From Tanypteryx hageni (Eukaryota > Arthropoda > Insecta > Odonata > Petaluridae), in contig CM054115.1 in assembly GCA_028673005.1 (NCBI GenBank), positions 192,828,370-192,892,369 on the forward strand: 64,000 bases of DNA. The letters are read 5' to 3'. The first letter of the stretch is position 1. Every line of letters begins with the position of its first letter. Below the pieces are notes generated by a model. That model saw only the letters and a list, made by a program, of their open reading frames with translations. It was not told the origin of the DNA and ran no database searches. Shown piece after piece: positions 22,583-34,373 of the stretch. A program made the position numbers and the translations under genes.

Positions 22583-23495
22583 ATAATAATTATAAGTTAG
22601 CGTGCAGGATTTGTGGCTGATGTGAAAAGGAATTTTATTTTGAAGATTAAAAAATGAATCCTGCACCGTATGCCTTTTAGCCTTGCCACCATTTAAGCTA
22701 AGGCTTAGAGTATTTGAGACTGTGAAAGGCTAAAAAAATGAGAATACATAGTTGAAAGTTTCGGTGCAGGTAACAGCTTGTTTTTAAAGTTTAAAACATT
22801 ATAACAGGATGCAAGGTGAATCTGCAAATGCTGATGAAGAGGCAAATGAAGACTTCGCGTAGAAACTAACAGAAATCATTAAAGACTGGGCTGCTTTAAA
22901 AGAAGATGTTTTCACGAAACTACCTTGTACAGGAAAAAATAAATCCCTCGTTTAAAAGCAGAAAAGGATTCACTAACTCATTCATTTGATTCTAATTCTG
23001 ATAATTTAAGAGCACTCAAGGGTAATGTAAAAAGGAAACTTCTTGTTGATTAAGACCTTGTTTATCTCCAGGAGCTATGGGAAAATGAAAGTAATAGCAC
23101 AATTGAATAAATTCCTTCACAAGACGCCACGACAACTAAGCGATGCATGAGGCCTTTAAAAATTTGGAGACTGCCATGACAATGAAACGAATCCCAACAT
23201 GAAAAGCAAAATCAAGATCAACAACATGATATCCAAAGCCTATGTTTGCTATAAGGAAATTTACAAAGAGAAGAAGGGAGAATGTAAAATAAATTCTTGG
23301 ATGAATTCTTAAAAAACCATCAATGCCGCCCGAAATTTCCCCAAAAGTAACTAATCTGGCCGACTATTTAATGGCAAAAATTACGAAAAAGAACTTTTAA
23401 ATAGCAATTTTAAGGATATTACTTTACTTTATATATGAGTGGTTGTTGAACAAATTCGCTCTTTGCATTATAGGTCATTGGTAAGGAACATAATC
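22583..23495. repeat. Duplicated block A, left part, copy 2 (partner 1755-2649)
   Basis: This is the high-identity partner of 1755-2649. It keeps 45 extra bases absent from copy 1 (near 22880, 'gactgggctgctttaaaaga'), and translation there reads as if once coding (LTEIIKDWAALKEDVFTKLP). The source family is unknown. Confidence 0.75.
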
Positions 23496-23720
23496 CTCTA
23501 TTCCAAGGTTTCTCAAGCTGTGTTCCGCGGGTTGGATCGAAGCGTTCCGTTGCTTCTGTCTAGGTAAAGTTTTTTTATTTTTAATTTCAACATAGATTGT
23601 TTATTATTTTATTTGTACTTTCTGGCCGAGTGTATTCTATTTGGCAGTACGCGTCAGATGTACTAGGGTTACTGAAATCGATAGTGGCGTTTGTTTTGTG
23701 TGTGAGTATATATATATATA

Positions 23721-23796
23721 TGCTCTGGTGGTGTAGTGGTTAGCGTGTCGGCTTTCTATTGCAAAGTTCGGGGGTTCAAACCCCTCGAATGGAGGT
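23721..23796 (+). promoter_or_regulatory. tRNA-like segment with boxes A and B at the LINE 5' end
   Basis: GGTGGTGTAGTGGTTAGCG (box A region) is followed after a normal tRNA distance by a T-arm-like ggggGTTCAAACccc (box B). A CTTT/AAAG stem with a 7-base loop lies between. The acceptor stem does not pair, so this is tRNA-derived rather than a tRNA gene. It could act as an internal Pol III promoter. It may be an original part of this LINE or a SINE head joined to it. Confidence 0.65.
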
Positions 23797-24099
23797 TTTA
23801 TTAAAAAAAATCATCAGTGCCTGGCAGTAGGCAGCAGTACTGTCAGATTGGTATAGAGCCGAAAACAAATGATGTTGGTTGGGTCTATATCCAATACAGC
23901 TGTAGGCGTGATCAGGACGATTTGAACGGCTACAGTACTGTAATGTGGAAAGCAAGTGGGAAACGACCACATTACAATCCCTAGTAAAGATTATATATGG
24001 TTGGACAATATGAGTTCTGTCGAGGTAAAACAATCCGGAGGTAAAATAGTCCTCCAATCGGATCTTCGGGCGGGGACTGCCTTGAGGAAAACATTTGTC

Positions 24100-26726
24100 G
24101 AAAGTAAATTACGAATAGGGACTTGGAACGTAAGAACTATGAGAAAGGCAGGAAAGCTAGAGAACTTGAAAGAATAAATGAGAAGAAATTGAGATGACAT
24201 TATAGGGCCAAGCGAAACTAAATGGGAGGGAGAAGTACAGTTCGACTCGGAAGAATTCACGGTAGTTTATTCTGGAGGAAATAGTGGGGAAAGGGGAGTA
24301 GCTCTGGTACTTAGGAAAGATATGATGAAAAGCGTGACAAAGATAATAGCAACGAACGATAGACTGATGGCAATAAAGCTAAAAGCAGTCCCAGTGGACA
24401 TGCTGATAATCCAGGTATATATGCCAACGTCAGCTCATGACGATGAAGAAATAGATGAGATCTAAGAGCAAATTAATGAAATTTACGAAGAAGACGGAAG
24501 AGGAAAGGTAAACTGCATAATAATGGGAGATTGGAACAGCATAGTCGGAGAAGGACAGGAAGAAAATGTTGTCGGGCAATACGGACTTGGGAAGAGAAAT
24601 CGAGGAGGGGAGAAACTCGTAGAATTCTGCATCAATAATGACCTTGTAGTTACTAATACATGGTTCAAAAACCATAAACGAAGGTTATACACATGGAAAA
24701 GCCCAGGAGATAGAATGAGATGCCAAATAGATTACATCCTTGTAAAACAAATATTCAGGAACAGCATAAAGAACGCCAAGGCATTGCAAGGAGCAGACAT
24801 TGATTCAGATCACAGCCTTCTAATATTTGATGTGAGTACAAAGCTCAAGCAAATAAAAAAAACGAGAAGAGAAAGACAGACCTGGGACCTAGAAAAACTG
24901 AAAAAAAGGAAGGATGTAGTCAGCATGAAGTTGGAATATAACCTAAGAAAGTTGGAAAACTAACCGAATACCGTTGATATAGAATGGGATGAAATTAAAA
25001 CCAGTATCAAGGATACCTTGGATAAAGAGATTGGAAAACAAGAGAAGAAAATCAGAAAACCATGGATCACGAAGGAAATGCTGGAGAAAATGGATGAGAG
25101 ACGAAAATGGAAAAACGTTAACAGTGAAGAAGGTAGAGCCAACTATAGGCGTATAAACAATGAGTTGAGAAGGGTAACAGATAAAGCTAGAGAAAATTGG
25201 ATGAAAGGAAAATGTGATGAAATAGAACAAATGGAGAAGTTAGGAGGTACGATATGATGTACGCTAGGGCACTGGAATTAGAAGATAAGAAGTCTAATGG
25301 AATTTGTGGTAAAGGAATTATGAATACGGATGAGAAGATAGTATCAGAAACAAAGGATGTAGCACAGGTATGGGAAGAATACATTAAGGAATTATACAGC
25401 AAACAGGCAGGGGCGGCAAAAATAGAACTGGAAAATGAGGAAAACATTGAAGAAGACAACTTAGGACCAAGTATTATGGAGAGCGAAGTAGAAAAGGCGA
25501 TATAGGAACTAAAGAAGGGGAAAGCCACGGGCAGCGATGGAATACCGGCTGAGATACTTAAAGTCATAGGATCAGAAGGACTAAAAGCGATCACGAAATT
25601 AATTAATAAGATTTACGACACGGGAGAGTGGCCTCAGGATTTCCTAGAAGATCATCACGAGGATTCTTAATAAAAGGCTGGAGAAAAAGGAAGAAGAAAT
25701 AATAGGGGAAGATCAATTCGGTTTCAGAAAAGAACGAGGAACTAGAGATGCTATAGGAGTAGTTAGAATCATATCAGAAAGGGCAATAGAATACAGTCAA
25801 GATATCAGCGCATGTTTCGTAGACTGGCAGAAGGCCTTTAATAGAGTAAATTGGGTAAAGTTGATGAAGATATTAAAGGATATAGGTGTAGACTGGAAAG
25901 ACAGGAGACTGATTAGGAATCTATATGAGAATCAAGTTGTAAAGGTCAGGTTTGAGAATGTGGACACCTGCGGAATAAATATCGGTAGAGGAGTAAGACA
26001 AGGCTGCTGCCTATCGCCAACCCTATTCAATATATATGGAGAAAGTCTAATGCAAGAAGCTTTAGAAGGCACAGGGGATTTCAAAATTGGAGGAAGGATT
26101 ATAAGAACAGTAAAATACGCAGATGATCAAGTACTTCTAGCAAGAAAGGAAGAGGAGCTACAAAAAATTATAAATAGACTAGTGATAACAGGTATAAAAT
26201 ACGGTATGGAAATAAATACAGAAAAATCCAAGGTCATTCGAATATCGGGTAAAGAAGAGAATCTGAACATAACTATTGGGGGAAAGCCATTAGAACAAGT
26301 TTCGGAATATAAATACCTTAGAAGTATCATAAAACGAGAGGCAAAATGTACGGATGAGATCAAAACTAGAATAGGAAAAGCAAAAGCGGCTTTCAGGAGA
26401 AAGAAACAACTACTTACAAGGAATATAAGGGAAGATATCCGCAAGAAGTTGATAAAATGCTACTTATGGAGTATTGCATTGTATGGGGCAGGAACATGGA
26501 CGCTAAGGAAAAATGACATCAAATACTTGGAAAGCTTTGAAATGTGGACTTGGAGGAGAATGCTGAAGATAAAACGGACAGATAGGATGAAAAACGATGA
26601 AGTGCTACGAAGAATAGGAGAGAAGCGAATGATTATACAGACTATCAGAAAGAGGAAGGCTAACTGGGTTGGACATTACCTGAGGAGAGACAGACAGACA
26701 GACAAACAAACGACTTTGTTAGGGTG
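24100..26726 (+). pseudogene. LINE ORF: AP-like endonuclease and reverse transcriptase
   Basis: The endonuclease shows the expected series: GTWNVRTM (24120), SETKW (24213), QVYMPTS (24412), MGDWNS (24522), YTWKSPGD (24687), IDYILV (24730) and SDHSLL (24805). The RT follows with LKKGKATGSDGIPAEIL (25515), a fingers gap, CFVDWQKAFNRVNW (25815), VRQGCCLSPTLFNIYGES (26000), YADDQVLLA (26117) and a C-terminal region typical of this LINE group (WTWRRMLKI, ANWVGHYLRRD at 26660). Stops occur at 24177, near 24464, 24961, 25255 and 25503, with an ~85-bp deletion near 25650 relative to the 49.5-kb copy. The RT catalytic YADD is intact, but the ORF as a whole is dead. The last codons lie beyond the nested LINE, at 27773-27945. 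Confidence 0.88.
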
Positions 26727-27772
26727 AAATTGAGACTATGTAGTCCCTTCTTACATTTAACCCTTTCGTCATATAAGTAATTACAATATTTACAAAATAA
26801 GAGAAATTAATTACATACAGATTTTAACAAAATACAAATTAATTACAAGTAAATATATTTGTTAGTAGATAACAGAGCATTACCAATGAATGTTAGTTTT
26901 GTGGGTCATAAAAAACTGTGTATCAGTTATGTTTTAACACAGAAAAATTCCCACTGCGGAAAACACCTACGAAGAGAAGAGAGGTGTAAAAAACCGCGAA
27001 AATTTCTAAAATAGTTCATGGGAAGGAAAATAAAAGAAAGAAAAAAAAATTAATAATATGAGAAACAGAGAAAAAAAACATTCATAAATGCAAACATATG
27101 TACATACATGTATACCCATATAAGGGAGGGGGGGTGAGACGGGAACAGGGATTGTAGGGTAAGGTATGCCTGGGAGATTACATCGTCAATATAATACAGG
27201 AAAATAAATAAAATAAAATTATAAATGTATGCCTAATAAGCGCATTCTTGTGACAACCTGAAAGAAAAGATAGAGTGTGGTTCAATGCATGGGAAGTGAG
27301 AGGAGATGCTTGTAATACAAGCGTTTAAAAGTGCTTAGAGATAGAGAGTTTTTTATTAACGTTGGAAGGCCATTTCAGAGTTTACAAGCAGTGACAGTGA
27401 AGGATTTGTTGTAAATTTCTGTTCTGTGAAGTGGAGTTAGTAGTTTATCACATCCTCTGGTATTGCAATGGTGAACTGTATTAATGGTGACAAAATTAGA
27501 TGAAAGATAACAAGGGATGTTATTATTTAAAATTTGATACAACAGAGAGAGAAGGTGAAGGTTTCTTCGGGAATCAAGTTTTAGCCAGGAGAGTCGACGG
27601 AAGTATTCAGAGACATTGTCAGATTTTTTAAGATTAAAGATGAATCTGATGCAGGCGTTATGAGAACGTTGTAGCTTAATGTCGAGTTACTTTGATAAGT
27701 CCTGGTATACAACATCACAATAATCGACGTGAGGAAAAATTAGGGAGGTCACTAGCTGTATTTATAGTAGTA
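26691..27772 (-). mobile_element. 5'-truncated LINE nested in the RTE-like LINE, minus strand
   Basis: It is flanked by GAGAGA on both sides (26685-26690 and 27775-27780, approximate because of the local purine repeats). If it is left out, the host LINE frame reads on without a break. On its own strand it begins within the RT connection region and ends with a (TGTC)n tail at 26691-26710. The 3' UTR is about 590 bp. A 60-bp relic of the same tail lies at 6112-6175. Confidence 0.8.
27282..27765 (-). pseudogene. RT C-terminal remnant (CR1/Jockey-like) of the nested LINE
   Basis: The minus-strand translation gives PHVDYCDVVYQDL, then LQRSHNACIRFIFNLKK, DNVSEYFRRLSWLKLDSRR, LLSLLYQILNNNIPCYLSS and the end LSLSTFKRLYYKHLLSLPMH before TGA (27282-27284). 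'P.vDYCdvvY', 'LQr.qN.c.Rfi' and 'LpWL.l..Rr' are signatures of the region after the RT in CR1/Jockey-group LINEs. Two stops interrupt it: one after DLSK, and one where a Trp codon of 'KLWNGLP' has become TGA. Confidence 0.8.
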
Positions 27773-27945
27773 GTAGCAGAGAGAGTATGATTAAAGACGT
27801 GTTAGAAGGAAAACTAGATGGGAAAAGGGAAAGAGGTAGGAAAAGGTTTCAGCTGATAGACGATTTGAAAGGGAAAGAGAGTTATGAAGATATGAAGAGG
27901 ACAGCGGAAAATAGGAGTATATGGAGAACCAGGTTTAACCAAGAA
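27773..27945 (+). pseudogene. C-terminal codons of the RTE-like LINE, beyond the nested insert
   Basis: In frame with GHYLRRD before the insert, this reads SMIKDVLEGKLDGKRERGRK, then DDLKGKESYEDMKR and WRTRFNQE followed by TAA (27943-27945). Such a basic 'eGk..GkR.RGR.r' tail is the normal end of this LINE type. Confidence 0.85.
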
Positions 27946-28080
27946 TAATCACGGACCTGTCTACGGACAGACTACCTATGATGATGATATATATAATTCA
28001 ATCTCTGGTGTTCCGCAGATAAAATTATGATATCAAGGTGTTCCGCGACTTGGAAAAGTTTGAGAAACACTTCTCCATTC

Positions 28081-28700
28081 TGCCATTGTGTCTATGATAA
28101 AATTGGTATAGTAATACGTTATTTCGTGATGGGGCAGCTATTCTAGGAACGTAACCTGAAGTATTTCTGAGGAGCGCCTCTATTTTATTTGTATCGTTGA
28201 CCCGGTTGAAAAACAGAAATCAAATACCCCTTTTGGTTATTTTTCATATTCCCGCATTGCGTTAAGGTTGTAATTGGTGGAGTTTTTGGAAATTTTCTTC
28301 GATGCCAGTTACAGTTTCTTTTGTGAGACAGCTCTTCTAAAAAGGATAAAGTTACTTTTGTCGATTATCATAAAATATGCGTGAAAAAATAAATTGAAGA
28401 AGCGCCATCCGAGTATTTCTGGTATTGGCATAATATTTTAAAACGGTCCATTAATGAGGTAGACGATGAGTAATATTTTACTATCAGCTACTGATGAGAG
28501 CTTCGCTCTTAAGATACTTTCCATATTTTTAAAAAAATTAGAGGTCTGTTAAATTTGAATTTTTGTGTGTGTAGGGTCCCTGTCGTTATTGTGGTGCAAA
28601 GAATGGCAAATTGAAATTAATTACACTAAATGTGCCGCGGCTACGTTTTGGAAAATTAAGAAAATATCGTAGAAGTAGGTTTCAAGTATAAAATAAATGG
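28081..28700. repeat. Duplicated block A, middle part, copy 2 (partner 3010-3616)
   Basis: This is the close match to 3010-3616, linking the second MITE to I-like LINE copy 2. No gene is seen. Confidence 0.75.
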
Positions 28701-30353
28701 AATATATATTCAGTCTGCCATAGCAGATTTGAATGACACGGCTCTAGGAATGGACGTCATTCACAACGCGTATTTACGTAACCTTCCTGGAGCTGCCATG
28801 AGGGATCTTCTGCATACGTTCAATCGTATGTGGAGAGATGGTGAGTTCCCTGACAGGTGGAAAGAATCAGTTGTGGTACCAATCCCTAAGCAGGGAAAGA
28901 ATAATTCTGTCCTCGGAAACCACCGCCCGATATCTCTAATATCCTGCCTGTGCAAGCTGATGGAAAGAATGGTAAACAAGAGGCTAAATTGGTGTCTTGA
29001 AAGCCAAAACCTTCTTTCCGAAATTCAGTGTGGTTTCAAAGATCGATCACTAATTCCCACGGCAGGGAGACATCTCCAACTCACAAAAATAAATCGTCTA
29101 TACAAGTGGTCACAGTCAAACAGTTTTCGTTTTTCTAAAGAAAAGACCAAATGTGTACATTTTTATAAGCGAAGGGGATGCTTCCCTTTTCCGACGCCTA
29201 AATTGTGTTGCCACGTTTTGGAGAGTGCTGACTCTATCTGTTTTCCTGGTTTGATCTTGGATAGACGACTGAATTGGAAAAGCCATATTCAGTTTTTAAA
29301 GGAAGTGTTTTAAAGTTTTAATATTTTAAGGTATATCACAAACCGTTCGTGGGGAGCTGACCGCAAATCTATGCTAATGTTGTACGGAGCATTGGTGCGG
29401 TCAAAGATCGACTATGGGAGTTTTGTGTACTCCTCGGCTCGGGAGTCATATATGCGTCCACTGACATCGGTACACAACGCCGGAATCAGATTGGCAGCTG
29501 ATACCTTTAGAACCAGTCCTATCCCTAGCATTCTTTGCGATGCAGGGGAGCCGCCACTGTATATTCGGAGAAACATCCTCATTTGTAATTATGTCAGAAA
29601 ATTTTTATCTATAATAGGACACCCGTGTTATAATGCAATTTTAGGCCTCGTTATATCGAAAATTTTAACCAGCATCCAAGAGCCACAAAACCACTCGGAA
29701 TACGTTTTAAGTACTACATTTTCGACAATGGATTGCAGCTCCCAAAGATTGTCCCCAGTGGCATTCCCAAACACCCACCATGGAAGGTTCCATGCCCTAA
29801 GGTTTTTTTGGACCTAGCCTGGTACTAGAAATACAATACCCTTCCGCATGAATATAGGTCGCTATTTGTGGAAGTATTGAACAGACATCCAGGTTACGAG
29901 ACGATCTTCACGGATGGTTCCAAATCTTCTTTCTCCTGTGCATGGGCAATCGTTAGCGAAAATCTCTCTTCTAGAGAAGGCCTCAACCCGCTGAGCAGCA
30001 TTTATACGGCGGAGTTGACTGCCATAAGAATGGCCTTTGAGAGCATCAATGATCGGATCGGATCATATATGATCTCTTCAGATTCCATGAGTGCTCTTCA
30101 GTCCATTGCCTGCCTCTCCCCTGTCCACCCAATAGTCCAGGATGTACAGGAAGCATTGTACCATTTAAACTCTAAGGGAGTCAACATTCATTTTCTCTGG
30201 GTTCTTGGGTATGCTGGCTTGGCGGGTAATGAGAGGGCGGATGCACTTGCAAAATAGGCCCTGAACCTCCCTGTCACAAATGACGACCTTGTCCTCCACC
30301 AAGTTTTAAAGGGAATGTTTAGGAAGTGAATGCTCAAGCAGTGGCGAACATCT
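28701..30353 (+). pseudogene. I-like LINE, copy 2, left portion (RT and RNase H)
   Basis: Fingers and palm read GMDVIHNAYLRNLPGAAMRD, RWKESVVVPIPKQGK, RPISLISCLCKLMERMVNKR and EIQCGF. The central palm, including the FVDD block, is deleted at about 29040 (joined directly to SLIPTAGRHLQLTKINRLYK). Then come the thumb and the RNase H domain at 29868-30257 with FTDGSKSS, YTAELTAIR, SSDSMS and NERADALAK; the usual 'WVPGH' is WVLGY, so the histidine is lost. A TAG ends the frame at 30255. The element is cut at 30353 by the CR1-like LINE and continues at 35488. Confidence 0.82.
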
Positions 30354-30463
30354 ACATCTACAGCTTACATTGCAAGCCACCGCAAGGGTGTGTGGCAGGG
30401 GGTGTATTATCACCAAAGAGGAAAACTCCAAGATTAGGACTTGGTTTACGGCCCTACGCGAGG

Positions 30464-33360
30464 TTACTTTTGATCGCAAGTTTTATTCTGCTCAGCTATC
30501 GTTCTAGGAAAAAATGAGCCTTTGTATCTCTCTGTCCTACAGGCTATCTCTCTTATTTTACGAGGATGGTCTATTCTACCGATATAGGTGGGAGTTCTTA
30601 TTATTTCTTCGACGTCGTCGGAAAAAATACTCGTTGTTAATTTTTCAAGAAGTTTTAACCTAGCATGTAATCGGCGCTCAGCTAGTGATTCCCATCCTAA
30701 GTCCTGTATCAAGCCTGTAACGCTTTTATTTCTATCATAACAATTTTTGACGAATCTAGCAGTTTTTCGCTGCACTTTCTCTAAGTCGGCGATTAATCCT
30801 TTCTCGTACGGATCCCATATGCTCGACGCATACTCTAGCAGCGGTCTAACTAAAGAAAAGTAACATGTCTCTTTGACTTTTTCTTCGCTTTTACCTACTA
30901 TCCGTTTGATGAATCCTAGTTTCTGCTTAGCTTTCCCGGATATATTTCGTATGTGTGTGTCCCACGAGAGGTTACTTGTTAAAATGACACCTAAGTATTT
31001 GACGGATTCGGCTCATTTTAGATGTACGCCTTCTATACTGTAATTCATCGCCTCAATTTCTTTGTTTCTCCAGAATCTCATGACGGAACACTTACCTAAG
31101 TTCAGCACTAATTGCCACTCTTTACACCACTCGAAAATTGCGTGTAGGTCGTTAGAAAGTAATGCTTGATCATCAGGACTGTTAATCTCTCTGTAAACTA
31201 CCGTATCATCCGCGAATAACTTGATTTTAGTTGTAATAACATTATCTAAGTCATTTATGTATATAAGGAATAATAAGGGACCGATGACACTTCCCTGTGG
31301 AACGCCGGAGGACACGCTGACCGAATCTGATTTAAATCCATCAATGACTACCATTTGTTCCCGATCATTGAGAAAGTCCCTGATCCACTCGACTATCTTT
31401 CGATTTATTCCACAGGCTTGTAGTTTTTTCAATAACTTAATATGAGGGATTTTATCGAATGCCTTCTTGAAGTCAAGAAAAACCGCGTCTAGCTGGTCTT
31501 TCGATCACCGGATCGTAGTATATCATGTGCAAACAGAGCGAGCTGAGTTTCACAAGATCTTGTCTTCCTAAAACCGTGCTGATATTTACTGAGCAAGTCC
31601 TGGCAATCTAAGAAGTCCATGACAGAACTAACGATGATGTGCTCTAGAATCTTGCAAGATATTGAGGTTAGCAAAATCGGCCTGTAGTTTTCTCGGTCGT
31701 CTTTTTTCCCGCCTTTATGTAGCGGAGTTATAAACGCTAATTTCCATTCCTTAGGTATAACGCCATGACTAATTGACTTACTGAAAACTGTTTCGAGATA
31801 TGGTGCTATTTCTAACGCTAATTCTTTTAATACTCTAGCTGGTATCTCTTCCGGTCCCGGGGATTTATTTGCATTGATGATTCTGAGCTGTTCTGCTATA
31901 CCTTTCGCTGATATAATTATATCGTTCATCTTCTCTTCGCTTGCTTCGGGTGGATCGTCCTTCCTTTTCTCCACTTCGGTCGTAAATACGCTTTGAAAAA
32001 ATGAGTTTAACAAGTTTCCTTTATCAATGCTATCGTAAACTACCTCTCCTTTGTCGTTTCTTAATGGTTCTACGGTTGGGCGTCGATCTTGAACTTTTCT
32101 AACATTAGACCAAAAGATTTTTGGATTTTCGTTTAGATGTTCACAGAGAATCTTTTTCTTAAAGTTCATTAATGCCTTGCGCATAATCTTTTTAGTCCAA
32201 GTCCGACAATTTCTGTACTTGTTTGAAATTGTATTTATTTCCTCCTGCGACATATTATTTTTGGCGCATTTAAGTTTTGAGTGAAGCTTTCTTTGTCGCC
32301 TGAGAGCACATCTAACCTGCCGATTATACCACCTAGGTTCTCCATTATCGGTAATATATTTACTTGATATGTACGTATTTATATCTATTCAAATTACTGA
32401 TAAGAAAGCTTTCCAAGTTTCCTCAACGTTCTTCGTGCTTGCTAATTTTCTGAAAGTTGCGTAATCTTTAATAAGTTTCTCTTTAACATCCGAAAAGTTA
32501 GCATTTTTAAATATGTAAACTTTTCGCTTAGGCTTGCGATACTTTACGAATGCTATGTTCAAGAGAACTCGGACTACTCGGTGATCGCTGATTCCTTCTT
32601 CAATAACTACTTCAGAAACTCGTTCAGGGATATTAAATGCTATTAAGTCTAATATATTGTCCTCTCTCGTGGGTTCTCTGACTACCTGAATAAGGGAATG
32701 TTTATTGAAGATGTCTATTAGTGCTTCGCATGACTCACGATTTCTACCGGGTGGTGTGAAGCTGCAACTGCGCCAATTTATCGAGGATAGATTGAAGTCT
32801 ACCCCTACTATAGAAAGACTTTTGCTATTTTTCATTTGTATTGAGTTGATTTGGGCCTCTAGCTCATAAATTTCTTCTGCGTCTTCTGTAAACTCAATTG
32901 GCGAACTGATAAGCGTGTCCTTCACCGCTATAAAAACTCCACCTCCGTTCATATTTACACTATCTCGTCTGTGAATATTATATCTTAAGGGAAAAGTTTC
33001 TCGGTTGTGTATATCCGAAGTTAGCCAGCTCTCTATGCCTATCATTATATCTGCCTCAGTTTCCTCTAATAAATTCTGAAATTCTGCTGTCTTATTCCTG
33101 ATACTACGGCAGTTTATATTTAAAATTGTTAATGAGTCGCTTTCGGGCCGCTTCTGAATTTTTTCTGTGTTATGGATGGTGCGACTTCTAAGAGCGGCGT
33201 TATCATTGCTATTGTTAGCGCAGAGTATATTGAGTCCTAATGTCGACCTAGGTATTGACCTACTATCGGAGTTAATGAAGTTATTCTGATAATTAATGCA
33301 GTTATTTGATGACCCCGAGATTGACCTACGCACTGGCCTACTCTCTAATCTAAAAAAGCT
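30464..33360 (-). pseudogene. CR1-like ORF2: endonuclease and reverse transcriptase, nearly intact
   Basis: The AP-endonuclease part (33333-32389) shows LNINCRSIRNK, GIESWL, GVDFNLSSINWR and ISDHRVV; the N, E, D/N and SDH motifs are present. The linker is followed by RT fingers (NKSPGPEEIPARVLKELA, about 31860), FITPLHKGGKK and YRPILLTS, then LDAVFLDFKKAFDKIPHIKL (31480), SGVPQGSVIGPLLFLIYIND (31300), KLFADDTVVY (31215), LNLGKCSVMRF, KYLGVIL, and VRPLLEYASSIWDPY with LEKVQRKTARFV to the stop at 30464-30466. Defects are a TGA near 32389, a frameshift near 31495 and a TGA at 31010-31012. The catalytic FADD is retained. It starts after a stop in the ORF1-ORF2 gap; the true initiator is not clear. 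Confidence 0.88.
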
Positions 33361-33368
33361 CTACAATG

Positions 33369-34373
33369 CTAGTAGATTCTACCACCTACCTTCTGGGCTA
33401 CTACGGCAGTATAGTGAACTCCCGATCGGTTCAGGGGCACCCTACACGATTCGAGAACCGGCCCGAGTTCCACGAAATCTACTCCCATGCTCTCGCAAAA
33501 CTTCCAGAGTCTCCGATTCAAGCCGATCACTCGGCTACAAACCGTCGAACACCGGTCGGTCCGCGGGACCATGCTGCATACGGTCAGGCGCATGTCGATA
33601 CTCATGACCCGTCGGAGTCGGTGAACCTCAGAGCACAGATCCCCGAAGGAATCCAATATCTCCTCAGAACCCCGATCCTCTGCGTCATTGGTGCCTACAT
33701 GCGCCACTATCCGCAGCTTGGAGCATCCCGTGCCACTTGCAGCCGCCCGAACCGCCTTCGTCACCTGTGGCACTGTTCCGCCTGGAATACACCAGGAGAA
33801 CACCCGCTCATCTCCCTCCCGGCGGGCCCTTTCCCTCAACGGTGCCACTAAACGCCGGACGTTCGAGTTACCTATCACTAAGATTCCCCCCCTCCCAACC
33901 CGACCTCCCCTAGGTGCGGCATCCCTCGAATCGGGGGGAGCGGATGCGGCCACAGAATTCGTCGTACCATCCTCCGATAGCGCTTCGAATCTGTTTTTGA
34001 CGGGGATAGAGTCAGCTTCCACCTTCCCGTCTCTCCGCCATGGCCGCCCTACTCTCCCGCGACCTTTGGTAGCCACCTTCCACCCGTCGGGCTCGGAAGA
34101 TGAAGCCACCCTTTCCGGGTTAGTGTCGGCTACGGCTCTCTCTTCGACGATCCAGCCAGCCTTCGCTCTCAAGCTAGCTCGAGGTACCACCCTGGTACGG
34201 CAAGGCGACTCTGTGGTCCCCACATATTCACCCCCCTTCGGAGCAGCATCCAACTCCCTAACCTTAGAGAGGAGCTCCGCCAAAATCCTCTCGAGTTCTG
34301 TGATGCGTGCTTGGAGCAGCTCACATTCAACAGAGCTTTTGAAAAGAGCAACAGAAGACCTATGGGAAGCCAT
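33369..34373 (-). CDS. CR1-like ORF1 protein with SGNH-esterase-like domain
   Basis: This is an intact frame of 334 codons from ATG 34371-34373 to a stop at 33369-33371. Residues about 16-45 form a heptad-like helix (LLQARITELERILAELLSKV), a probable coiled coil for multimerisation. A polar Gly/Arg-rich linker follows. The C-terminal half resembles an SGNH hydrolase: GGILVIGNSNVRRL (block with the nucleophile position, here GNSN), HVGTNDAED (block III, GTND) and SGVHYTAV near the end (SxxH, with the catalytic-type His). CR1-clade ORF1 proteins are known to carry such esterase domains. The role would be RNA-particle assembly in retrotransposition. An overlapping plus-strand frame (33688-34383) is its shadow. 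Confidence 0.85.
   Translation of the reverse strand: MASHRSSVALFKSSVECELLQARITELERILAELLSKVRELDAAPKGGEYVGTTESPCRTRVVPRASLRAKAGWIVEERAVADTNPERVASSSEPDGWKVATKGRGRVGRPWRRDGKVEADSIPVKNRFEALSEDGTTNSVAASAPPDSRDAAPRGGRVGRGGILVIGNSNVRRLVAPLRERARREGDERVFSWCIPGGTVPQVTKAVRAAASGTGCSKLRIVAHVGTNDAEDRGSEEILDSFGDLCSEVHRLRRVMSIDMRLTVCSMVPRTDRCSTVCSRVIGLNRRLWKFCESMGVDFVELGPVLESCRVPLNRSGVHYTAVVAQKVGGRIY

Larger units (their letters stand above)
23721..27987 (+). mobile_element. Endonuclease-RT LINE (RTE-like), inserted in (TA)n of the MITE
   Basis: The element begins at the tRNA-like segment right after (TA)n and ends with an (ATG)n tail right before TA repeats resume. It contains AP-endonuclease and RT coding remnants, a short C-terminal basic region and a brief 3' UTR. 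Its body is interrupted at 26691-27772 by a second LINE in reverse orientation. Without that insert it would be about 3.2 kb. The family appears again at 49446-50526 and as a tail at 7599-7690. A single ORF with APE then RT and a short 3' tail of simple repeats suggests RTE-like affiliation; a phylogeny would be needed to confirm the clade. Confidence 0.85.
23504..28072. mobile_element. hAT-type MITE, copy 2, split by a LINE
   Basis: Ends and flanks match the MITE at 2658-3001: the left end caaggtttctcaagct follows ctctattc (23496-23503), and the right end precedes ctccattc (28073-28080). Its own sequence is only 23504-23720 and 27988-28072. The rest is the inserted LINE at the (TA)n. Confidence 0.85.
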
